Shown here: in pieces, positions 26,101 to 38,100 of the stretch
How the letters are laid out: the number at the start of each line of letters is the position of its first letter
Position numbering within the stretch: position 1 is the stretch's first letter
NCBI RefSeq assembly: GCF_954871325.1
Contig: NC_088775.1
Coordinates: forward strand, 26,885,561 to 26,949,560
Source of the DNA: Gordionus sp. m RMFG-2023
Lineage: Eukaryota > Nematomorpha > Gordioida > Chordodea > Parachordodidae
Reading direction: 5' to 3'
Length of the DNA: 64,000 nt
Position numbers and translations under genes: made by a program
The notes under the pieces: generated by a model
The model's input: the letters and a program-made list of their open reading frames with translations, nothing else
Told to the model about the DNA's origin: nothing
Databases searched by the model: none

Positions 26101-29100
26101 GAGATTTGATCTTTGAATTTAACAAAAGCAGAATTGAAAGAACCTTTGTAATTTATTGTAGAAGGACTTTTTAAGCCAAATTTCTAAAAGGAGCGAATCA
26201 AAACTTTTGTAATTTAAACTTAAAAACCTTTTTCCTTTAAATATTTTAATTGTAAGAGACAAATTTCTTAAAATTTATAAACTTTATTTTTATTACTAAG
26301 AGTTATATGTTTTAAATAAATTACATATTTTAAACTCTAATATTTTTTCTAAATTTCGGGGAAAACTTAAAACTATATAATCTTTGTATCATTTTGAAAA
26401 ACGTTTGAACCTTGTTACTGAACTGTAACCCTTATATTTTTTTTGCCACATAAACCATAACATATTAAGATCTGGCCCTAATTTTTAAGCAATGGCCATT
26501 TTTCGCTATAAATTTATGAATTCATTCGTATTTTTACATTCCTTTTTATAAAATATTTACATTTGAATTTTTATATCATAGTAATATTACAATTTAATGT
26601 TAATTAATATGTTAAAATAACATTGTATTCAAAGGACACGCTAATTCTCCCTCCCATTTTAAAGGGCATCACGTGCCCCTGGGCGTATTCCCTTCACTAT
26701 ACCCCTTAAAGTCAAACGAGCTAATTCATAACTCGAACTCACGAGCCTGTCTTACGAGTCGGCTCAGGAATCTGGTTCTTGAGTCGCAGAGAGCTACTCG
26801 TCTGATTCTCAGGCGACTCTTAGAGTGTTCCTAAGTCTGACTCAATTTTTCAATTGAAAAACTCTAGTTTCTGCTACGCCGATTCGCCTATCTTAGACGT
26901 TTACCAACCCTTAACATATAAAGTGTGAAAGTGGTCTAACTAGAGCCAAGATCTCTAGTGGTAAACTATATCTTATTTTAGATATTCTTGCCGCAATTAA
27001 CCTATAAAATTCTAATCTAAAAAAGGCTTTATTTGCCAAATGATGATTTTGGTTTAAATTGTGCCTTGTTACAAAATTTAACTAGAAAGCATAATAAGAC
27101 TAACATTAAATTTAATTGCTTAATATACCGAATTTCTCTTATCTTGATGAAAACCCGTAATATAAATATATAATATATATTTTATTGATTACCTTATTAT
27201 TTTTTAATAAAGGTAGAGTTTAATATATACTTTTTTGTTAAAAAGAATCGAAAATAAGAATCATGCTCGTTCATATTCCAGGATTTCGGAACTAATGGAT
27301 CCTCTCAAATTACCGAATCACGTGATTAATCACCCCTATCTAAGATGTAGCCCTGTCGGACTCAGCAGCACTAGCGATTCCTATTGCGGTTCCACCCTCA
27401 AGAAAGAAGATAGTTCTGACGAATTTCTTTTTACAAAGAATAGTACCTCTAAATCTTCGGTGATTATGATAATATCTAAACTATTTACTTGAAAAGTTAT
27501 TTGAAGCCCTCTATTAATAACATTGGCTAATTGACTATTAATAGGGAATGCTGCAACCATTAGAAAATTATATCGTACAAATTAAAAAACATACAATATA
27601 TTAGTGATGGAATCTCTTCAAATATGAAAAAGACATTTCATAGGAAATTTATTTTGAATATAACAAATTTGTAATGATTAAATCAACTTCTTAAATGTTT
27701 TTCCTTTAATAAATCTTGGAATTCCTTAAGATTTTTTCAGATATTAAGTGGGGAAAAATTACTCTCCTTTCTACCACATACTCAATCCTTGTATAAAATA
27801 ATTTATAACCATATTTATCTATATTTTAGAGTTCCAACTCTCAAAAGGATTATGGCACTAAACTTTTAGTGCGAAAAACTGCTTTGAGGGACCCAAAAAG
27901 AGTGTTTAAGGTCATAATAATCGGTGATATGGGAGTCGGGAAAAGTACTTTTATCCACATGGCATGTCACAAACAATTTTGTGACAATTTCCTCCCAACT
28001 TTAGGTAAATTAATTTATTGCCAAGAATGAATTTTTCCTTTTCAAATGATCACATTTTATATTTAAAAAAATATATAATTAACAATAAAATAATAATCTT
28101 ACCAATCAAATCAAAAGGATTATATAGAATTAGATTTTTATTGAAAAAATAATTATTATATAGATTTGTTTTTTATGGGCATGATCATGAAGGGCCATTT
28201 TCAGTTTAAATTTCAGTCCCAATAAAAATTATAGATAATTAATATAGAAATATATAAATCAAACAATTTTTCTAATTGTAGGTTTCATTGTTAATAATCA
28301 TCAAAGTAAGGTATAACTTTTGCACTCACTGTCTTTTACCAGAAGTGAGGGAGGGAGGTGGGTAAGACACAGGCAGAAGTGACACTATTTTACAAAAAAA
28401 CTTTATTTTATAGAATAAAATATCCAAATATTTTTATAATCTAGATATACTCTGCAATTTAAGTTGAAGGAAAGCTATTAATTTTTATTTATTATATTAC
28501 TTATTTAATATACGAATTTCTCATATTGATTTAGGGATGGACTTTCAAGTTAAATCTTTAGATATGGATGGTCAATCAATAGCCTTGCAAATTTGGGATA
28601 CAGCTGGTCAAGAGAGGTACAAAATAAAGAAAAACTAACAAAGATAATGTAAATATCGAGGCTTAAGTAATATTATAATACGTAAACCCGAGCCCGGCTT
28701 AAAATAATTAAAATATTAAAAATTCGGCTCGGAATAGTAATTGGGTGGCAAAATAAAATTCTGGCCGGGCTTTCAAATATTTAGATACCTTCGAGAGCCT
28801 CTGATAATAATATTAATTCCAATTATTAACCTTTTGTTTTTTACATCATATTTTGTGATATAAGGTTTAAAACACTTACCAGACATTATTATAGAAAGGC
28901 CGACGCTATATTACTAATGTATGATATTAATCAACAAAAGTCCCTGGCTAACCTTAAAGGATGGATAAATGAAATAAGAGTATTTTACTATAATATATAT
29001 ATTTATTATGCTAATCTAATAACTCGGATTTTTCTTGGAAAATATATTATTATTTTATACTCTCAGCATTACCATCTTCGTAGATGTTAATTAAGAAATA

Positions 29101-32100
29101 ATCTCCTTTATAATATACCAGATAGTTTACATTTTAAATTTATTTCCACCAAAGAATAGCAACTCTTGGCAGCTCGGTATTTAGTATTATATATAATGTT
29201 TTATTTTTGCAAAATATATATTTTTTTCTTTATGTTTAAAAAAAACATGATTAAGAAACATTTAAAATGCATTTCGCTTGAACCAAATTGTTGCACATTA
29301 CTGTACCGCCCGTATGATGATCTTGAAAGCATGATTATGGTAAGGTGAAGGGAATTTTTATAGGATACATGATAAAAGACAAACAAATATTTATAATTAT
29401 TTTTTGGAAAAATTAATTTTATTACTTTATATGGCCTGTTCGGGTATTCGGGACTTTATTTTAAGTTTCCAACGATGGAACATTGAATGTTCATTTTATT
29501 TTCTTTCTAGAATATGCGACTTACTGAATGTAATTTACAATTATATTTTTATAAATGCATGATATTGATTTTGATATGCGGCAAATGCATGAAAAGATAT
29601 ATGCAATAGTTTAGTTAATATTTAAAAATTGTATATAAAATTTTAAAAAACCTGTCTACTTTCGTTGGGGTTAAAAATTTTGCCCAACTTAGACAGTTCC
29701 CTAATTCCTCAAAACTCTTTACTTTCTAATTGTAGTTAATAGAATTTGATTGGGTCTCTAAATTTTAGATCAAATTAGAGAGTTGGGCTAGTTTATCAAG
29801 AGCCCAAATTAGACATGTTTTACTGTAATATATTCAGCATCATATAACGCTAATTTGTAAAATAGAACATAAATTTTAGTTAAAGCTTTTAAAATTATTT
29901 TGATGGTATCTATTTATTCATAATTTTATAGTAGTTATGCATTATTTTCAACAATGAAAAATGTTTATTTTTTAAGATATTTGGGTAACTAATTTTTAGT
30001 GTTGTTAAATGGTTCGATTTTTTAAAAACGGCTAGCCCAATATTTTAGCCAAAAATATTATGCAGAGTTGAGATGTTTTGCTTAAAAGGCGGAAAGGTTT
30101 GGATATATAAACGAAATCTTGAGGCATCCATAACAATTTTTGACATATTGGGTTAGTCGTTTTTAAAAATAGAAATATTATTTAAACTTCTTTCAGTAAG
30201 TTTACTTATAAATATAAACATTTTTCAAAAATTAATGTAGTATAAATTCACCAACTTATGATTCAATATTAATTAAATAATCTTAACTGTATAAAATTTG
30301 TTGAAAGAGAAAAAATTTGTAAATGTTCAAAAAGAAAATTATAGAAAGAGAGCTTTGTTAAATGTTATATCTGAAAGCTCGCCTAATAAAATTTAATAGC
30401 TAACGTTTATTTTGTTTCAGGAGAAAATTTAAGGTTGGCCATGTGCCATAAAAGATACAGAAAAACATATTTTAAAATAATTAATGAAATTATTATTTAC
30501 TCCGATGAATCTAACATAAATGCTGAACATATTATTTATCATTTTAAAAACATTTGAAGAATAGGGGAAAGGAGTTATCTTTGAATAATTGGGCCAATAT
30601 TTTATGGTTTTTTAGCAGAATTGAAAATATTTTGATTCAAAAAAATTTTTTTTACATATCTTTATATATTATATTTATATTGTAAAAATTTATTAAAGTT
30701 TTAGTAAATAAATGAAAATACATTGTCAAATATGTTAAATGTACCAGGTTTATCCATATTATATATATATCACATGAAATATATTATTGTCCCTTAAAAC
30801 TGTCAAATAATTTACAAAAAATAAGTTAATCATATTCATATTGTCATTCTTGACCCTAGACAAACTAGTGGCTTTTAATGTTCTTAATTTAGTTAGGCTT
30901 TTTTTATTTAAAATAATCTCTACTTAAAAATGGCTAATACACACCCCATCAAAATTAAAATTTATTTCAAGATATTAAATTTTCATAAATATTGTCATTA
31001 TTATTATACATGATAAAAATGGCATTACTTTATCATTTAGCATTGATATTTAGTCTGAGTAACATTAATAAAAAAATTAATTAATTAAAATGTAAAAAAT
31101 TAAAAAAATTATTTTGAAATTTGAATTTAAAAATTATCACATTTTTAGAACCATTGAAGCATCTAAAATATATTTATGATTTAAATTTTAAAAATCAAAA
31201 TCAAAGTTTTTTAGTTTAAAAATTATTTGAAAAGAAATTCCTTGCTCCGAGATAACACTATCCCCGGTCTTCCCTTTTTATTTACTTTTTTTGCTTTAAA
31301 ATTCATATAAAATATTGTATCTATTTATGGATTTTTTTATAAAAATAAGCATGTATAAAATGATACTAATTTTTTTTTAAAATTAACGTTTGACAATGTA
31401 TAATAGGATAAAAAAATTTATACAAAAAATATGTACCAAATAATTTTGTATATTTTTTATAAATCCTAATATTGTAATTCAATTCGCGTAATGATTTTTA
31501 AAGATTACTAATAAATAAAATCTTATAAAATTTCGTAATTGAAATAACAATTATAAATTATTGATGATTTTGATATGCATAATGGATAAAGTACCATATA
31601 ATACCTGGTACATATAACATGTAAACCTATTAAAATATTGGGCTGATATATTTAGGATTTCTTACATGAGTTATAAAAATATAGAAAATCTTTTTTATAC
31701 ACAGAAAATGGGAGTTAAGAAAATATATAAAATAAAATTTCTCAGTAATTAAAATTTTTTCATGTTTTTTTTTTAAAACGTTATACTAGTTACAATTTAA
31801 AACATAATTAGAGCCCTTTTAAGATAAATACATTTCAAAAAAATTGTTTAAAACAAATATACCCTATTGCACCTTAATATTTATGTTTTATATAGAAGCA
31901 AAACATACATAAACCGGTGTTCGTGATATTAGCCAATAAAATGGATCTCATTGATTTATCTCATTTAACCATCACTTCAAAGGAATTACATTTGCTTAAC
32001 CAGAGTCAAAATCTAGCAAATGTAAAAAAAAATATATATATTCTATAATCATCAAATTTACAATATTCATTTATTTTCCTGATTTGTTAATATGGCATTC

Positions 32101-35100
32101 ACTAACCCATCCCACCCCTTATGCTTTTTGAATCTATTAAACATAATGAAAAGTTTTTTTTTAAATAGAATTGATTTTAACAAATTTCTTTGATGATTTA
32201 GGATATTGATGCCCTACATTTCGATGTAAGCTCGAAAACCGGATTAAACGTTGAACAAGCTTTTAGAGATATATCGAGGTTTTTAAAAAAAATTATAATA
32301 AATTAATATGAGTTTTTTAAAACTAATTCCTCCTGCTTAATGCAAATTTTATTTTCAAGGTTTTCAAAAAAGAAAGAAAGAAAGATTTAGTAATAATATG
32401 TCGTAAGCACTCCGGGTATAATGAGTTATCCGAAATACTAACGTGTGGATTCGAAATCAACTTCATAATTTTTGAAAAATCTTTAATTAATAAGAAAAAT
32501 TCAAGTAGTTTTTAATTATTATTTGCCTTTTTTTTAATGGTTTTTTAGGTAGTTATTTTTAAAATAAAAATAACTAGGGCCTTACAAATCCGTCTGCAGA
32601 TATTTGGCTTTTATTAATGGCGTAGCTTCAATTTTGCTATGAAAATTAACATTATTTTATGGTTTTTTTCTAATATTTTTGATTGGAGGGCCCGTTTTAT
32701 TATAGGTCTTTGGTAGTGTTACATCTTTTAAAATATTCTTATCACTATTTTTTTCTAATTTTATTTTTTAAAATAATCATTTATAATAATTATTATTTTC
32801 ATTTAATTTTCACAATTAAATGTTAAGAACGGGGGTGTTATTATTGACCTTTGGTGTTTACAAAAATTTGCAAATTTATAGAGGGGGAGAATGTCCCCAT
32901 GCCCTCTATTTTAGCTAAACCGATTTGATTTGGCTAACTAATTTAAAATTTACATATAAAATTGGTTTAAATATTATTATACATTAGATATAAAATTACA
33001 AACTATTATTAAGCCAAACAAACAAGACAATCTCAACCCTGTTATTCCAAATCTAACCTGAACCTAACAATGAACTAATATTAACCATCATTACCTAAAG
33101 AACTCAAACCCACTTGAGTCGTTAAAAATTTTGTCAACTGAAACACTACAAAGGTCGAGGAACCGGTTCTATAGAACCTTTTGATAATCACCCAATTCAC
33201 AGCTAGCACCCTGTATAAAAATATTAATTTAACTAGCATGAGAACTTCTAGAAAGGAAATATGTGGTTACTTTTAATAAAAATTTGATCTACAAATGTAA
33301 GCAAACATGTTTGAATAAGATATTCATGTTTTGAAAAATAATTTTAAAAAGTTCTACAAATTGTCATGGATTTTATACAATTCCAACAAAAGAAATGTTT
33401 TAATGCAAAAATTGCGTTTTCTTGGAATATACTGTATAATTGATTCATTTTATTAATTCGATACCCCTGCAGAGATCAAAACGGCAACAAGTCCGGTTCG
33501 AAAAAAATTATTTTTGTCTCCACTCTTGAGAATTCATAATTTTAAGACTAGCTCAATTTTTTTTACTTTTTTAAAATCATTTTATGACCATGTCTGGAAT
33601 TTTTAAAATTCCTTTAACTTATTTTGAATAATTTTGGTTTTTTATTTTTTAAATAAGAGAAATTGAAAACCTGGGTAGATAAATATTCCTTTACAGTTAA
33701 ACTTGTCTAATTTAGGCTCTCTATAATTTGGAAAACTTACTTTGGCCAAAATTTTGAGTCCCAATTAAATTCCTATTAATTAGTATGTATTAAATGCCTG
33801 TCTAAGTTGGATCAAAATATTTGTCTCAACGGTGCAGGTTTCACTAATTTTAAAAATTTTTAAAATAAGTGTAGGTTTTGTAAAAAAAAATATTCTTAGG
33901 CCCGTAATTTTTTTTTAAATTTTAAACTCAAATTTTTCCAAATTATGTCCTGCTTTTATTTGTCTTTTTAATGATTCCCTAGTTCCGAGTATAAAGCAAT
34001 AATTCTCTTTTCGCTGGATTTTAATTAAATTATCATTTAATTCAACCTGAATGTTTGAGTAAGACTTGAAGGGAGATATATCAAATCCCATTTGATTTTT
34101 TTAATTATAAAAAATTTATAAAGAAATAATGAATAAAAGAAAGTGATCTATCATGAAAACAATGAATAATTTTATTATATCTTTGTAATTAATTTCATCA
34201 GTTTATATATCTTTTACAAATCAATAGTAATACATCAATTAATCATAATACACAATTAACAAATATATTTGAATAACAATTAATCCTATACCAATTACCT
34301 TTATTTTCAAAGTTAATTGATTCTATTAAATCTATTCTCTCCTTTTTGGAATCTCGATTTGAAACGGTATAAATCGTTTTCTTATCCGTTTTAAATAACG
34401 GCTAGTTGTACTTTCGTTTCCTACTGCGGGTTAATTCGTATTATCAATGTCAATCATATCATTTATGATGGTGTCTTTAGTTATCGAGTTTTTTTTATAG
34501 GATCAATGTTTTTGACCGAGTTTTTTTATAGGATCAATGTTTTTGACTATCGAGTTTTGTATAGAATCAATTTCATCCATACGTTGTATAGTTTGCAATG
34601 TTTCTCTTCCTTCCTCTCTATTTTTAAAATTGAAATCGTCGAACTTATGTTTTAAATGATTAATATGTGTTCTACATAAACCTAATTTAGTCTCAACTAA
34701 AAACATTATTGGTCCTGTTCTTTTAAAAATGTATCTGGCATATATCTTTTTTAAATCGTTTGCATATATTTTCTCATTTATATTAAAAGAACCTAGTAAC
34801 TAAGGTATGTATGTATGAGGATACATTGGTTTTAATAATTGTAAGTGTCCGGGTTAAAATTTAAGCATAACCTGGTGATAGTTTTGTAGTTATTTGTGGA
34901 GTATTTCGATACTTAAAAAGAAAATCTTGTATTTTATGATCATTATGTTTTTTTAAAAAACTCTAAAAGTTTGTACTAACCTCTCCTCTTCTCTGTTGGT
35001 TCTTGGGTGGTAGGGGCATTATATACATCTATAATTGCTAATTGTTTGCAAAATATACTGAATCTTTACTTTGAAATGGTGAGCCCATTATCCGTAAAAA

Positions 35101-38100
35101 CCGAAATAACAAAAAGTCTTAAAAATATTTTTCTTACTTCAGTAAAATTATTTGTCGAAAGTTTTTGTATTTCAGTCCATTTACTAAAACTATCTATTAT
35201 TACTAGATATATATCTCCGTTAATTGGTCCGGCAAAATTTAAATGAATTCTTCCCCATGGTTTATTTGCGGAGAGCCATTTCCCTATGATCGATTTATAG
35301 CCAGGGTTATTTGCTTGACATAATTCACAATCTTACTGTGTAATTCGATGTCTTCGTTAATTTTAGGCCATCAAACGTTCTATTGGGCCAATAATTTTGT
35401 TTTAGTATAACCCTGGGGCCCTATATCTAAAAAAGATAAAATATGTTCTTGTAATAATATTTGTAATTATCGTTCTTAATCCTCATAATTTACATCCTAC
35501 CTCCATCGTGAGTTCATTTCGGCCCTGGAAAAAAGGTTTTAAATTTCCACTATTATTTTTGGTGAAACTTTTGATAGTACCAGGTCATTTTTTGTGTGTG
35601 ACTTTATATCTAACGTTGAAATAAATTGTAGAACATCTACTATTAAATTAATATCTAACTCTTCCCAAGCATGGTCTACCATCAATTGGGAAATAGGAAA
35701 ACATATCCGCATTGCTATTTTTTTTTAGTTCCTCGAAGTTGCAATTCATAATCATAATTTTCTAGTAGTAATGACCATCTTACTAATTTTGACGACATAT
35801 CTTTTATTCTTTTATGTGGGTTAAATAACGATATAGTGGTTTATGATCAGTGATTATAGTAAAATAATTACCAATTAAATATTATTTAAATTTAATTAAT
35901 CCAAATATGATTGCTAAAGCATCACGCTCTGACTGACTTTAATTTCGTTCGGCGGCATTTAATGTTCGAAAATCAAATTCAACCGACTTTTCCTCGTTGT
36001 TAATGATATGAGATAGAACTAATCCTCTTCCATGTTGCGACGTATCAGCAGCTAGAATTATCGGCTTTGCGTTAATATTGGTGCTTCTGATACTAATTTT
36101 TTAAATTTATTAATTAATTTTGTTTCATTAACTGTCATTTCCAATCACATTTCCCTTAAAAGCACATATAAGGAAGCGACAATAGTCTAAAAATCGTTCA
36201 TAAATATTTGATAATAATTAATTATACCGATAAAAGCTTGTAATTCTGTAACTTTTTTAGGTAATGGTGCGTCTAAAATCGCATTTCTTATTTGGTGTTG
36301 AGATCCCCCCTTTGCAAATGGTATGACCTAAGAATTGAATCTTTTTTTAGATTTAATTTCATACCATTTATTTCTAACATCTTAGATACTTTATCAAATA
36401 TTTTTTATGAATCTCAATTGATTCCCCAGTAATTATTATATTGTCCGAATAGTAGTCCTTTTTTAATAATAAATCCATTGCATGTTGAAAAAGGTTTGGC
36501 GTTGAAGCTACCCCAAACGGAAGTCGTGTGAAACGATACAATTCATTTAGCGTGTTGATCACTAACAGCTTTTTCATCTCCCCATCTAGTGCTAGTTGAA
36601 AATACGCTTCTGATAAATCTACCTAGTGTGGCTAATAAATCAATAATTCTGTATATAGTATATTGATAAATCAAAATATTTGCATTAACTATCTGTCGGA
36701 AGTCACCATAAATTCGATCCTCTTTTTTAGTACAAGCATGATCGGAGAAGTGATATTCTAATATTTCAGCCCATGGATTCCAGTCGTTATAATTTAGCTT
36801 CTAATTTTGTCTTCCACGCATATGGTATCGGTTTGCTTTTAAATATTGAAAGTTGGGGTTGGGTTTTACCGATAAATATGCATTTAAATCCTTCAGTAGA
36901 TCTAATTTGTTTAAATAATGATGGAAACTTTGTTCAATATTATCCCCCCAAACCTCATTAACTGTATTATATTGATTTATTATTATTAAATTCTACATAC
37001 CATTGTTTACAATTATAAATTCATGATATGTAATTTTATTTTTATAATTAATGGGTTATACACTGTTGATGGAAAACATTTCCATATTTTTTGATTTATT
37101 TTAAAATAAAATTATTTGACTTAAGTAGCATATTTATATTAGTGATCTGCATCGGGCCTAATTTTTCAAGCCCGGCCCTGCCCGAAATTTTTTTTATAAA
37201 ATTTTGCCGGCCGAATTTATTTAAATATAGAAATTAATTTTTATAATTACACAAAATAAACGATATATGTTATATGGCGTCTACTTTCTATAAATAAAAT
37301 CACATATTTTTATTTTACATAAAAACAACATAAAATTGATAAATTTAAATATATAAGAAATTTTTAAGGCCCGATCCGACCCGGCCCAATTTTATTAAAA
37401 ATATTAGGGCCCGCCGGGTCTACTTTTGCAGATCTCTAATTTATATATTCTTATCAATTTTTATAAGTTAAATAATTTTATTTAAAATATGGAAATTTAA
37501 ATCTGCACAACACTGTATATTTACCTCTAGTATCGTTCATTAAATTATTATTTTAAAATAATATACGTTCTTGTTACTAGTATTTTTAAACGGTAAACGT
37601 CTGCTATATTCAAAATAGAAACAGCGATCCTGTGTCAATTAAAAAATTAATATATATTTATCTATCAATAATTTTACCTCAAATTTTTTCCACGACTCGG
37701 AGAATTCCAATCCTCAAAACTTTCTTGCTCCTTTTCTGGGACACCTCTTTGAAAAAATAATATCTCTCTAACATAAAATTAATTTTCTTCGTGTAATAAT
37801 TTTTTAAAAGTTTAATTATATCATCGTATGATGTTTCAGCGAATGTCTTCGGTAAACACAAAGTAAATAATTTTGAATAAACTTCTGATCCAATATTTGC
37901 TAATAAAAACGATTTTTGGTCCTCTATTTTGGCAATTGTAAAACTTATACACTTCTATCTCGCATTTCTTTATACTGAATTTTTATATTTGAGACTGCGA
38001 CATTGAATTAAAATCTTTTACAAGTTAATATAAATACATCAATTAATCATAAAACACAATTAACAAATATATTTGAATAATAATTAATCCTATACCCAAT

